Assembly: GCF_014650955.1 (NCBI RefSeq)
Contig: NZ_BMVY01000001.1
Coordinates: forward strand, 992,001 to 1,056,000
Origin: Streptomyces tauricus
GTDB taxonomy: Bacteria; Actinomycetota; Actinomycetes; Streptomycetales; Streptomycetaceae
Length of the DNA: 64,000 nucleotides
Reading direction: 5' to 3'
A program made the translations under genes and the position numbers. Positions 16,828 through 25,507 of this stretch are shown here, one piece after another. Positions within the stretch are counted from its first letter, which is position 1. Every line of letters starts with the position of its first letter. The notes beneath the pieces are model-generated. The model was not told the origin of the DNA and searched no databases. It saw nothing but the letters and a program-made list of their open reading frames with translations.

Positions 16828-17577
16828 GTGCTGCCGATCGACGCGGCGGCGCACAGCAGTCGCTGGCGCCGCCGCCACCCCGTGGACAAGGCCGTGCTCG
16901 GTCTCGGCCTGACCGTACTGGCCATCTCGCTCCCGCCCTGGCCGGGCGCAGCCCTGGTCCTGGTGACCGCCCTCACCGTGCTGCTGGGCCCGGCCGCCGT
17001 ACCCGGCCGCCGGCTCTGGCGCGCCTGGCGGGTGCCGCTGGGCTTCTGTGTGACCGGCGCGCTCCCTCTGCTGCTCCAGGTCGGCGGCCCCGACGGGTTC
17101 GTGACCCTGGCGGAGGGCGGTCCGGTGCGCGCCGGGGAACTCCTGCTGCGTACCTCCGCCGCCTCCCTCGGTGTGCTCCTGTTCGCCTTCACCACTCCCC
17201 TGTCCGACCTGCTGCCACGGCTGGTGAACGCCGGGGTGCCCGCGCCGGTCGTCGACGTGGCCCTGGTGACGTACCGGATGAGCTTCCTGCTCCTGGACTC
17301 CGTACGCCGGATCAGGGAGGCGCAGGCCGCTCGGCTCGGGCACACCACGCGGGCCGCCGCCTGGCGTTCACTGGCCGGGCTCGGCGCCACCGCCTTCGTC
17401 CGGGCCTTCGACAGGGCCACCCGGCTGCAGGCCGGACTGGCCGGACGCGGTTACGACGGCACCCTGCGCGTCCTGGTGCCGCAGGCCCGGATCTCCGTGC
17501 GCTTCACCCTCGCCAGTGCCGCGCTGCTCGCGGCACTGGCCGCACTCACCCTCGTACTGGAAAGGCCGCTGCGATGA
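16828..17577 (+). CDS. cbiQ: Cobalt ECF transporter permease CbiQ
   Basis: 249-residue T component with about five membrane helices. The cytoplasmic coupling region shows the Ala-Arg-Gly-type signatures of the family (RIREAQAARLGH and the later AGLAGRGYDG), which contact the CbiO ATPases. The GTG start lies 6 bp after cbiN; a strong ribosome site is not obvious, consistent with coupled translation. Its stop overlaps the cbiO ATG (ATGA at 17574-17577). Confidence 0.93.
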   Translation: MLPIDAAAHSSRWRRRHPVDKAVLGLGLTVLAISLPPWPGAALVLVTALTVLLGPAAVPGRRLWRAWRVPLGFCVTGALPLLLQVGGPDGFVTLAEGGPVRAGELLLRTSAASLGVLLFAFTTPLSDLLPRLVNAGVPAPVVDVALVTYRMSFLLLDSVRRIREAQAARLGHTTRAAAWRSLAGLGATAFVRAFDRATRLQAGLAGRGYDGTLRVLVPQARISVRFTLASAALLAALAALTLVLERPLR

Positions 17578-18437
17578 GCGAGCCCGTGCTGGTCTCCCTG
17601 CGGGGCGCGTCCTACGCGTACGAGGACGGTCCGACCGTGCTCAGCGGCCTCGACTTCGAGGTGCGCGCGGGGCGCGCGCTCGCCCTGCTCGGCCGCAACG
17701 GCAGCGGCAAGACCACCCTGATGCGGCTGCTCAGCGGCGGACTGCGCCCGGCCACCGGGCAGTTGAGCGTCGAGGACCGCCCGGTCCGGTACGACCGCAA
17801 GGGCCTGACCCTGCTGCGTACGACCGTCCAGCTGGTGGTCCAGGACCCGGACGACCAGTTGTTCGCCGCGTCCGTCTTCCAGGACGTGTCGTTCGGACCA
17901 CTGAACCTCGGCCTGCCCGACACCGAGGTACGGGCCAGGGTGGACGAGGCGCTCGCCGCACTGGACATCTCGGCCCTGGCCGAACGCCCCACCCATCTCC
18001 TCTCCTACGGACAGCGCAAGCGGACCGCCATCGCGGGCGCCGTGGCGATGCGGCCGCGGGTCCTGATCCTCGACGAACCGACCGCGGGGCTAGACCCGGA
18101 CGGACAGGAACGGCTGCTCGCGACCCTCGACGGGCTGCGCGGGAGCGGCACCACCGTGGTGATGGCGACGCACGACGTGGACCTCGCGCTGCGCTGGGCC
18201 GACGACGCGGCGCTCCTCACCCCGTCCGGAACCGTCACCGGTCCCGCGGGCACGACCCTCGCCCGTACGGACCTCCTGGAGCAGGCGGGACTGCGGCTGC
18301 CGTGGGGTATCGCGGTGGCTGAACTCCTGCGCGCGCAGGGCCTGTTGGGCACCGCGTCCACCGGCCCGCGCACCGCGGGGGAACTGGCCGCGCTGACCTC
18401 GCGCCGCTCCGCTCCCCCGGTGCCGGCCGACAGCTGA
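17574..18437 (+). CDS. cbiO: Cobalt ECF transporter ATPase CbiO
   Basis: 287-residue ABC ATPase energising cobalt uptake. Visible motifs are Walker A GRNGSGKTT (40-48), Q-loop VVQDPDDQLF (the usual ECF sequence), signature LSYGQRKRTAIAGA, Walker B RVLILDEPTAGLD and H-loop MATHDVDLA. The last 60 residues are the C-terminal extension seen in ECF ATPases. Only one ATPase gene is present, so a homodimer is expected. The gene ends 6 bp from the convergent kinase gene. Confidence 0.95.
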   Translation: MSEPVLVSLRGASYAYEDGPTVLSGLDFEVRAGRALALLGRNGSGKTTLMRLLSGGLRPATGQLSVEDRPVRYDRKGLTLLRTTVQLVVQDPDDQLFAASVFQDVSFGPLNLGLPDTEVRARVDEALAALDISALAERPTHLLSYGQRKRTAIAGAVAMRPRVLILDEPTAGLDPDGQERLLATLDGLRGSGTTVVMATHDVDLALRWADDAALLTPSGTVTGPAGTTLARTDLLEQAGLRLPWGIAVAELLRAQGLLGTASTGPRTAGELAALTSRRSAPPVPADS

Positions 18438-18443
18438 CCACCG

Positions 18444-20123
18444 TCAGTCGGCAGGCGTCAGCCGGGTCACCCTGCCGCGGGCGTCGGCCTGCAGATAGCC
18501 GCTCCTGGCGTGGTCGTCGGTGAGGTAGAGCATGATCTCCGCCGGCCTGTCGAACACATCGTTCGGCGACTTGACCAGCAGGTAGCGGCTGGCCGCCTTG
18601 CCGACGTTCAGCTTCTTCTCCGCCTCGGCGAACAGGGCGGGGAGCCTGTCCCAGTCGAAGCCGTCCAGGGTCATGGGCTGAGCTCCACCGGCCAGCTGAG
18701 CCTTGATCGTGCCTTCTTGCACGCCCCGGCCCACGTAGTAGGTGTACTGGTCGTAGCTGGTCCGGCTGCCTTCGACCATCACCTGCGCGGAGAGGTAGTC
18801 GGGGTAGACCGTGATGGTGCCGTACCGGTCGCGGCCCGTCTCCTTCTCCAGGGCCTTGAGCGCGGAGCGGATACCGGCCGGTGTCAGCAGGTCGGTGTCG
18901 TCCGCCTGTTCCGACTGGTCCGCCTGTTCCGACTTGTCGCTCCCGTCGCTCCCGCCGTTCTTGTCGTTCTTGTCGTTCTTGTCCGAGGGGGTGTCGGCCG
19001 GGGGGCTCGCCGTCGCGCTGTTCGTCGGGGTGCCCGAGGCCGACGAACCCGAGCCGTCCCCGTCGGGCAGCAGGGTCCACGCCAGTACGCCCACCAGTAC
19101 CGTCCCGACGGCGGACAGCGTCACCGTGGTCCCGCGTCCCCGCCTCGCCGACCGTACGGGCCGTGCGGTCGTGGGACCGGACGGCCCGGGTACCGCGTCC
19201 TGTGGTTGTGCGGGTGCGGGTGCGGGTGCGAGACGGTAGGAGGTGGGTTCCGAGGGAGCCTCATGGGCTTCGGGTACGGCACCGGTCTCCGCCACGGCCG
19301 CCAGCAGCCGGTCGAGCGTGTCGGCGTCCGGGCGCGCCGGCGGATCCTTCACCAGCACCCGCATCAGCACGTCCGCCAGCGGACCTGCCTGCCGGGGCGG
19401 CGGCACGTCCTCGTACAGGACTGCCGCCAGGGTGGCCATCGTCGTGCCGCGGCGCAGGGGATGCTCGCCCTCCACCGCGGCGTACAGCATCATCGCCAGC
19501 GACCACAGGTCCGACGCAGGTCCGCCGTCGTCGCCCGCGATGCGCTCGGGTGCCATGTAGTCGGGCGTACCGATGATCGAGCCGGTGGTGGTGAGGGCCG
19601 TCGACTCCCGGATCGCCGCGATCCCGAAGTCCGTGAGCACGGGGCGGCCGTCGGGGCGCAGCAGGACGTTGGCGGGCTTGACGTCCCGGTGCTGGATCCC
19701 GGCGTCGTGCGCGGCCCGCAGCGCGGCCAGTACCTCCCGCCCGAGCTGTGCCGTCTCCACGGGGTCCGTCGGGCCGCGCTCCAGTCGGTCGGCGAGCGAG
19801 CCGCCGCCGACCAGTTCCATCACGATCCACGGATACGTCCCCTCGCCGCCGTCGACGATGTGATGGATCGTCACGACGTTCGGGTGGTCGATCCTCGCGA
19901 GTGCCCTGGCCTCGCGCAGCACCCGTTCCCGCAGCAGCCGCGCGCCCCGCGGGTCGTACTCGGCGAGGTCGATGTCCGGCGGCCGGACCTCCTTGACCGC
20001 CACGCTCCGGTGCAGGGCGAGGTCGGTGGCCCGCCAGACCGTGCCCATCCCGCCGCCGCCGAGCCGTGCCTCCAGCCGGAACCGCCCGTCGATGACCCGT
20101 CTGCCGGAGTCCCCGTTGCTCAT
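18444..20123 (-). CDS. Membrane-anchored Ser/Thr protein kinase (Pkn type)
   Basis: 559-residue Hanks-type kinase. The kinase domain (12-275) has the Gly loop GGGGMGTVW, the VAVK lysine K44, catalytic HRDVKPANVLL with D147, the DFG at 165-167 and the APE motif in YMAPERIAG. A Pro/Ala-rich juxtamembrane stretch leads to one membrane helix (332-353, TVTLSAVGTVLVGVLAWTLL). A repetitive external linker (DKNDKNDKN, SEQADQSEQAD) and a folded extracellular domain of about 140 residues follow (DRYGTITVYPDYLSAQVMVEGS...). That domain is not PASTA-like and its ligand is unknown. The ATG at 20123 has no strong ribosome site. Confidence 0.9.
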   Translation of the reverse strand: MSNGDSGRRVIDGRFRLEARLGGGGMGTVWRATDLALHRSVAVKEVRPPDIDLAEYDPRGARLLRERVLREARALARIDHPNVVTIHHIVDGGEGTYPWIVMELVGGGSLADRLERGPTDPVETAQLGREVLAALRAAHDAGIQHRDVKPANVLLRPDGRPVLTDFGIAAIRESTALTTTGSIIGTPDYMAPERIAGDDGGPASDLWSLAMMLYAAVEGEHPLRRGTTMATLAAVLYEDVPPPRQAGPLADVLMRVLVKDPPARPDADTLDRLLAAVAETGAVPEAHEAPSEPTSYRLAPAPAPAQPQDAVPGPSGPTTARPVRSARRGRGTTVTLSAVGTVLVGVLAWTLLPDGDGSGSSASGTPTNSATASPPADTPSDKNDKNDKNGGSDGSDKSEQADQSEQADDTDLLTPAGIRSALKALEKETGRDRYGTITVYPDYLSAQVMVEGSRTSYDQYTYYVGRGVQEGTIKAQLAGGAQPMTLDGFDWDRLPALFAEAEKKLNVGKAASRYLLVKSPNDVFDRPAEIMLYLTDDHARSGYLQADARGRVTRLTPAD

Positions 20124-20180
20124 GCGCGGGAGCTTAGAGGACGGGTACGACAAGGGCTCCGCCGGGCGGGTGGGCAGGGG

Positions 20181-20810
20181 TCAGAGAGCACCGGCGGCCG
20201 TCGATCTGCCCAGGTAGGTGAGGTGGCCCGGGTCGGGCACGGGGATCTCGTGGAAGCCGAGGCGGTCGTAGAAGGCACGCGCGGAGACATTGGCGCTGAC
20301 CATGCCCAGGTGGACCGCCGGGACTCCGCGGTCGTCCAGGGCTGCCAGGAACGTCTTCATCAGGCCCCGCCCGAAGCCCCGTCGTTGCCAGTCCGGCAGG
20401 ATGTCTATGTGCAGGTGGGCCGGATACGCGGCCAGGTCGGGCAGGATCATCCGCTCGGGAGTGTGCAGAAGACGGATCATCTCCTCACTGGGTGCCCGGG
20501 GTTCCGCGGTGGGCTCGGGATAGCGGTGGGCGACCCGCGGGATCCACGTCGTACGGAAGTTCTTGACGAACCGTTCCGTGTCGGCGGCGCCCAGGACGTA
20601 GCCGACTGCTCGGCCCGATCCGTCGTCCAGGACGAAGGCCAGCTCCGGCTCCAGGTGGCAGTAGGGCGCGGCGAAGATGGACGGCATCAGCTCCTCGTCG
20701 GGGTAGCGCTCACGCGAATCCCCTCCTTCGAGGGCGGTTCGCACACAGACGTCCGCTACCGCGGCACGGTCGGCGTGCCGGTAGGGACGGATGTTCGGCT
20801 GTGGACCCAT
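20181..20810 (-). CDS. GNAT acetyltransferase resembling the C-terminal domain of human O-GlcNAcase
   Basis: 209-residue GNAT-fold protein. It resembles the histone-acetyltransferase-like domain of human OGA: FVLDDGSGRAVGYVLGAADTERFVKNFRTTWIPRVAHRYPEP aligns by eye with the human segment containing [23 protein letters not shown]. A crystal structure of a Streptomyces homologue of this kind has been published. The acetyl-CoA loop is LPDWQRRGFGRGLM (Q/RxxGxG/A). Substrate unknown. The ATG at 20810 was chosen because an AGG lies 9-12 bases upstream; an ATG at 20819 is possible. A perfect CebR operator is centred about 28 bp upstream, so expression may respond to cello-oligosaccharides. Confidence 0.85.
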   Translation of the reverse strand: MGPQPNIRPYRHADRAAVADVCVRTALEGGDSRERYPDEELMPSIFAAPYCHLEPELAFVLDDGSGRAVGYVLGAADTERFVKNFRTTWIPRVAHRYPEPTAEPRAPSEEMIRLLHTPERMILPDLAAYPAHLHIDILPDWQRRGFGRGLMKTFLAALDDRGVPAVHLGMVSANVSARAFYDRLGFHEIPVPDPGHLTYLGRSTAAGAL

Positions 20811-20830
20811 GGCGAGCATCCTGGCTGATG

Positions 20831-20844
20831 TGGGAGCGCTCCCA
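20831..20844. promoter_or_regulatory. CebR-type operator TGGGAGCGCTCCCA
   Basis: Second perfect copy of the 14-bp CebR palindrome. It lies just upstream of the leftward OGA-like acetyltransferase start and downstream of the flavoprotein gene's stop (20933), so the acetyltransferase is the only sensible target. Confidence 0.85.
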
Positions 20845-20932
20845 CAAGAGGGGTGCGGCGCCACGTCAGTTCTTCCCGGCGGGAGACGACTCCTCGTGGG
20901 ACTTCGGGCGGCGGCGCCCGCCGGGCCGGGCT

Positions 20933-22792
20933 TCAGGCGCCTGCGGCCGCCGCGATGTCCCGTGCCGCGATGTAGCCGAACGTCATCGCCGGTCCGATCG
21001 TCGAGCCCGCGCCCGCGTAGCTGTGTCCCATGACCGCCGCGCTGGCGTTCCCGGCGGCGTACAGGCCCGGGATGACGGATCCGTCCGAGCGCAGTACACG
21101 CGCCCGGGCGTCCGTGCGCAGGCCGCCCTTGGTGCCCAGGTCGCCCGGCACGATCTTGAAGGCGTAGTAGGGGGCCAGCCACAGCGGCGCCAGGCAGGAG
21201 TTCGGGAGGATCGCGGGGTCGGTGTAGTAGTGGTCGTAGACACTGTCGCCCCGGTGGAAGTCGGTGTCGGTGCCGCTCCGGGCAAGGCTGTTGAAGCGGT
21301 TGACGGTGGCCCGCAGGGCAGCCGCCGGTACGCCGATCCCCTGGGCGAGGGCGTCGAGCGTCCAGGCCTTGTGGGCGGCACCGGACTCGTACCACGCCTC
21401 GGGGAGGACGAAGGTCGGGGCGATGTCCTTGAAGAGGTAGCGGTTGCGGTAGTTCTGGTCGACGATCAGCCAGGCCGGGATGTGCGGGGCGCTCGCGTTC
21501 TTGTCGTACATGATGTGCACGACATCGCCGTAGGGGGCCGCCTCGTTGACGAAGCGCGCTCCGGCGGCGTTGACGAGGAGCCCGCCGGGCAGGGTGCGTT
21601 CGGCGAGACAGAAGTACGGCTCGCCGGGCAGCGGGATGGCCGGGCCCCACCAGGCGTCGTCCATCAAGTCGAGTGCGGCGCCTGCCTGTTGGCCCGCGCG
21701 GATCCCGTCGCCCGTGTTCTCCTTCGCGCCGACCGTCCACTCGGTGCCGATGGGCCGGCGCTGGTACCGCGCGCGCATGGCCGCGTTGTGCTCGAAGCCT
21801 CCCGAGCCGACGATCACCCCGTATCTGGCCCTGACCAGACCGGGCGTGCCGTTCCTGGTCACCACGGCTCCCGCGGTGGTGCCGTTCTCCGTGTACAGCT
21901 CGGTGAACGGGGTGTTCAGCCACACCGGCACCTGGGCCGCGAGCAGTCCGGCGCGCAGGCCGGCCGCCAGCGACTGGCCCATGGTGAGGGGCTTCTGGCC
22001 GAGGAGCGCCGCCCTGGTACCGCGTGCCAGGCACTCGGTGGCGACGGCCGCTCCCCGCACGCTGACCGCGGACAGGGCGAGCCACTTGTAGTCGGCGCTG
22101 AAGACGACCATGCCGCTCGGAACCGGCAGGTACGGGGGGTTCAGCCGGGCGAGTTCGGCCCCGAGGACGTTCCCGTCGAGCTGGGCGGGTTCGATGGAAC
22201 GGCCGCCGGGGAGACCGCCGGGCAGCTCCGGGTAGTAGTCGCTGTAGCCCTCCATCCAGCGGAAGCGCAGCGGGCTGTTGGCCATGACGAAGGAGATCAT
22301 GGCGGGCCCCTGCCCGAGGAAGGCCTCTCTGCGATCGGCGGAGACGTCGGGGCCGGCCACGGCGGCCAGATAGCTCGCCGCCTTCGCCGGGGTGTCGGGG
22401 ACGCCCGCGGCCAGGATCACCGGGTTGTTCGGGATCCAGATCCCGGCGCCGGAGCGTGCCGCCGAACCGCCGAAGGTGGCCGCCTTCTCCACGACGACGC
22501 AGGTCAGCCCTTGTTTCGCGGCCGTCAGCGCGGCGGTCATCCCCGCCGCGCCCGACCCGATCACTACGACGTCGTACGTGCCGAGCGGGGGCAGGTCGGC
22601 CGCGCGGGCCGTACCGGGGAGCCCGGCGGCGAGCGCGAGCCCGGTTCCGGTCGCCGCGCCGAGCACCCGCCGCCTCGACGGACCGGACGGGGCGGAGGGC
22701 GGGGAGGAAGGCAGCGAGGAGGGCGGGAAAGAGGCCGGGGTGGACGGTAAGGGGGTGTCGGTGCGTCTCGCAGGGTCCGCGCTCGTGGCCAT
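20933..22792 (-). CDS. Tat-exported FAD-dependent dehydrogenase (3-ketosteroid delta1-dehydrogenase / fumarate reductase-like)
   Basis: 619-residue flavoprotein. It has a Tat-like signal after a long Ser/Pro-rich N-terminus (SRRRVLGAATGTGLALAAGL...TARA|A, about residues 39-64). The dinucleotide-binding motif follows (YDVVVIGSGAAGMTAALTAA, GSGAAG at 79-84) with the acidic VVEKAATFGGSAARSGAGIWIPNN continuation, which is the KstD pattern. The C-terminal GLYAAGNASAAVMGHSYAGAGSTIGPAMTFGYIAAR is the typical FAD-binding end with the KstD-like GAGSTIGP. The substrate could be a steroid or another enoate. It stands alone, away from sterol-catabolic genes. Confidence 0.85.
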   Translation of the reverse strand: MATSADPARRTDTPLPSTPASFPPSSLPSSPPSAPSGPSRRRVLGAATGTGLALAAGLPGTARAADLPPLGTYDVVVIGSGAAGMTAALTAAKQGLTCVVVEKAATFGGSAARSGAGIWIPNNPVILAAGVPDTPAKAASYLAAVAGPDVSADRREAFLGQGPAMISFVMANSPLRFRWMEGYSDYYPELPGGLPGGRSIEPAQLDGNVLGAELARLNPPYLPVPSGMVVFSADYKWLALSAVSVRGAAVATECLARGTRAALLGQKPLTMGQSLAAGLRAGLLAAQVPVWLNTPFTELYTENGTTAGAVVTRNGTPGLVRARYGVIVGSGGFEHNAAMRARYQRRPIGTEWTVGAKENTGDGIRAGQQAGAALDLMDDAWWGPAIPLPGEPYFCLAERTLPGGLLVNAAGARFVNEAAPYGDVVHIMYDKNASAPHIPAWLIVDQNYRNRYLFKDIAPTFVLPEAWYESGAAHKAWTLDALAQGIGVPAAALRATVNRFNSLARSGTDTDFHRGDSVYDHYYTDPAILPNSCLAPLWLAPYYAFKIVPGDLGTKGGLRTDARARVLRSDGSVIPGLYAAGNASAAVMGHSYAGAGSTIGPAMTFGYIAARDIAAAAGA

Positions 22793-22991
22793 GACAGGGC
22801 GCTCCAACCGGACGGAGGAATGGGAGAGCGTGCTGTGCTCCGGGAGCCGACGGGCGTCCGGCGTCCCGGTTGTGCGGCGAGATCAGGAATGTGGCGCGAG
22901 GGTCTTGGTAAGTCAAGGGTCACGTCGGACCCGCCCGCCGGACCTTGCACCGGACCTTGCACGGGCAATCGTCACCTGTCAGGATGGTGAC

Positions 22992-23573
22992 GTGAATGTG
23001 GATCATGTCTTCGTGTGCGGAAACCCGGCCCTGGACTTCGCCGCCACCCTCCGCGCCCGCCACACACTGCGCTTCGAGATGTTCACGTCACCGGAGCGGC
23101 TGGACGCCTGGTACCTGGAGGCGGGGATCGTCGACACCGTCTCCCCCGCCGGGGAGTCCGACCTCGCGCGGGCGGTCGCCGTACGCGAGGCCGTCTACGA
23201 GCTGATCACCGCCCGGCGCCTCGGCGAGCCCTACGACGGCACGGCGCTCACCACGGTGAACGGCGCGGCACGCAGGCCTTCCGCGACACCGCAGCTCACC
23301 GCGACGGGGCGGCGGACGGACGCGACACCGGAGGAGGCGCTGTCCACGGTGGCGCGGCATGCCGTCGAGGTGCTCAGCGGTCCGGACGTGCCGCTGCTCA
23401 GGGAGTGCGGCAATCCCGAGTGCACCCGTGTCTACATCGACCGGTCCCGCGGTATGCGGCGGCAGTGGTGCGGCATGGAGTCCTGCGGGAACAAGCTCAA
23501 GGCGGCGGCGTACCGGGCCCGCAAGAAGCAGGCGCAGGCACCTGCCGCACAGGCCGGCACCCACGCCCGCTGA
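22992..23573 (+). CDS. CGNR zinc-finger domain regulator (ABATE domain)
   Basis: 193-residue putative transcription factor. The N-terminal domain (VFVCGNPALDFAATLRARHTLRFEMFTSPERLDAWY...) is the stress-response ABATE domain. The C-terminus holds the CGNR zinc finger: C-x4-C in CGNPECTRVYIDRSRGMRRQWC followed by ESCGNKLKAAAYRARKK. The GTG start follows CAGGATGG. It is divergent from the flavoprotein gene (199-bp gap) and may regulate it; that is only a positional guess. Confidence 0.88.
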   Translation: MNVDHVFVCGNPALDFAATLRARHTLRFEMFTSPERLDAWYLEAGIVDTVSPAGESDLARAVAVREAVYELITARRLGEPYDGTALTTVNGAARRPSATPQLTATGRRTDATPEEALSTVARHAVEVLSGPDVPLLRECGNPECTRVYIDRSRGMRRQWCGMESCGNKLKAAAYRARKKQAQAPAAQAGTHAR

Positions 23574-23641
23574 CGCCCACCCTCACAGGCATACACACTC
23601 ACGGGCCAGAAGCAGCCCGTCAGATGCACGCCGGATGCACG

Positions 23642-23824
23642 TCAGATGCACGTCCGGACGAGCCACTCGTCGTCGTTGTACGCGTTGCGCGCGGGATCCA
23701 GGGCCGTGGCCGGCCTCTCCTCGACGGTGTCCGCGAGACGGACCCGCTCCGGCAGCGAACCGAAGCGCGCACGGCGTGCCGCCTCGGCGACATCCGGAAC
23801 CCGAACCTGCTCACCCTGCGCCAT
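23642..23824 (-). CDS. Small conserved-type hypothetical protein (60 aa)
   Basis: 60-residue ORF. The internal ATG at 23824 is preceded by an excellent CAGGAGG with 6-base spacing, while the longer in-frame starts up to 23914 have none. The product is charged and hydrophilic (MAQGEQVRVPDVAEAARRAR ... NAYNDDEWLVRTCI) with no membrane segment and a Cys as penultimate residue. Function unknown. It is convergent with the CGNR gene and lies upstream of, in the same direction as, the FAD monooxygenase gene's far side. Confidence 0.55.
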   Translation of the reverse strand: MAQGEQVRVPDVAEAARRARFGSLPERVRLADTVEERPATALDPARNAYNDDEWLVRTCI

Positions 23825-23947
23825 CTCGGCCTCCTGTGTCGCGGAGTTGTACGACGCCATCCGCGCGGCGTCACCTGTCTGACTGGTGACGATCCTCTCA
23901 GGGGAAGTCATCACCAGTCAAGGGAGTGACGCCGAGCGGAGAAGGGC

Positions 23948-25348
23948 TCAGGAGGCGGTGGCGGCCCCGCGCTCGCGGTCCGTCAGCGGCGGGCCCCCGA
24001 GGTGCGGTTTCTTGCGGCCGAGGCAGACCAGGGCGAGCATGTCGGGCATGAGGAGGCGGGAGGGCGGCTTCTCCATGCTCATCACGTCCAGCAGGATGCG
24101 CAGGGCGCGCGGGTTTCTCGATCCGGCGTCGACCGCCCTGTCCACGAAGGCGGCCAGCGCCCTTTCGAGCCGGGTGGGGGGCTCGTCACTGGCGCCCGGG
24201 TAGAACACGTCCTGGCCCACGGCCAGGTTCCAGGCGTTCTCGACCGGACGCGCCGCGCCCTTCTGGATGCGCCGGGCCGTGCCGGGCGTCCGCAGGTCCT
24301 GGCGTTCCAGGATCCGGTGCAGTGCGACGACGCTCTTCGCGGCGGCGCTCAGCCCGTGGCCGTAGACGGGGTTGTAGCCGGCGACCGCCTCACCGAGCAC
24401 GGCGAAGCCGTCGGGCCAGCGTGCGGCCTTCTCGTAGTAGCGCCGGCGGTTGGCCGTGCTGCGGGTGGTGACGACGTCCGTCTCGGGCTCGGCGTCGGCG
24501 AGGAGTTCACCGATGACGGGGTGCGGCAGACCGAGCGCGAAGGGCACGAACTCCGCGTTGTCGGCGCTCGGCCGGCCTCCCCTGGTGCCGGCGAGTGTGA
24601 CCAGCCAACGGCCCCCCTCGATGGGGGTGATGATGCCGCCTCTGCCGGGGTGTCTGCGGGGGTCGGCCTGGACGTTGACGATCGGGAAGCCGTCGGCGGT
24701 CGTACCGGGGGCACGGTAGATCCGGCTGGCGTAGCCGAAACCGGCGTCGACCGTGCGTTCCGGCACCGGCGGGAGCCCCAGCTCCCGCAGCCAGTTGGGG
24801 GCCCGGCTGCCCCGGCCACTGGCGTCGATCACCAGATCGGCCGGGAGCGTGCTCTCGGTGTCCGCCGCACGTATTCGTACGCCGGACACACGGCGGGCGT
24901 CCCCGGCCAGGGACAGCAGTTCGGTCTCCTGGCGCAGGGTGACGCGGTGGTCCGTGAGCACGCGGTCGCGGATCACCGCGTCGAGCAGATCGCGGCTGCA
25001 CAGCAGGCTGATGTGGCTGCCATGGGTGAAACGCCGGAACCACTGCCCCGAGGGGGCCTTGGACACCAGGTCGGCCATGACGGGTGTCCTCCGGGCGCCG
25101 CGGTCGACGAGCTGGCCGACGACGCCCGGCAGCAGCTCCTCAAGGGCCTTGACGCCGCCGGACCACAGGACGTGCGCGTGCCGGGCCTGTGGCAGGCCCT
25201 TGCGTGGCCGTGGGCCGTCCGGCAGCAGGTCCCGTTCGATGATCGTGACGTCCGCGTGCCGGGCGAGCACCGACGCGGCGAGCATGCCCGTCATGCCCCC
25301 TCCGACGACGATCGCGCTGCGCCGGGGGGTGGACTTCGTGTCGGACAT
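23948..25348 (-). CDS. FAD-dependent monooxygenase / geranylgeranyl-reductase-like flavoprotein
   Basis: 466-residue cytoplasmic flavoprotein with a group A monooxygenase-like fold. The N-terminal Rossmann motif is SAIVVGGGMTGMLAASVLARHADVTIIERD. A DASGRGSRAPNWL segment (about 193-205, the second nucleotide motif) and FAVLGEAVAGYNPVYGHGLSAAAKSV (ribityl-binding GD-like motif, here GE) follow. Substrate unknown. The ATG at 25348 has GAGAGGG upstream. It is the last gene of a leftward cluster after the protease and two MAB_1171c-like genes, separated from the nearer one by about 160 bp. Confidence 0.83.
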   Translation of the reverse strand: MSDTKSTPRRSAIVVGGGMTGMLAASVLARHADVTIIERDLLPDGPRPRKGLPQARHAHVLWSGGVKALEELLPGVVGQLVDRGARRTPVMADLVSKAPSGQWFRRFTHGSHISLLCSRDLLDAVIRDRVLTDHRVTLRQETELLSLAGDARRVSGVRIRAADTESTLPADLVIDASGRGSRAPNWLRELGLPPVPERTVDAGFGYASRIYRAPGTTADGFPIVNVQADPRRHPGRGGIITPIEGGRWLVTLAGTRGGRPSADNAEFVPFALGLPHPVIGELLADAEPETDVVTTRSTANRRRYYEKAARWPDGFAVLGEAVAGYNPVYGHGLSAAAKSVVALHRILERQDLRTPGTARRIQKGAARPVENAWNLAVGQDVFYPGASDEPPTRLERALAAFVDRAVDAGSRNPRALRILLDVMSMEKPPSRLLMPDMLALVCLGRKKPHLGGPPLTDRERGAATAS

Positions 25349-25507
25349 GGGTGTGGGCCCTCTCTGTTGACCGGCGTCGGCACATGACTGCGGCATGCGG
25401 CGCGCTGGTACGGGTGATCGCTGTGCGGAGCGCGGGAACCGGAACTGCCCCGGTCCGGCCGCCCGTTGATCGAACCATGAGAGGGCCGACCGCCCACGTC
25501 GGACCCG

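Noticed and set aside
18510..20828. 772-codon plus-strand frame opposite the Ser/Thr kinase gene
   Set aside because: It is the antisense shadow of a gene with complete kinase motifs and lacks any recognisable domain.
20181..22916. 911-codon minus-strand frame joining the OGA-like acetyltransferase to upstream sequence
   Set aside because: Only its last 210 codons are the real acetyltransferase; the upstream part is an out-of-frame reading of the FAD dehydrogenase gene.
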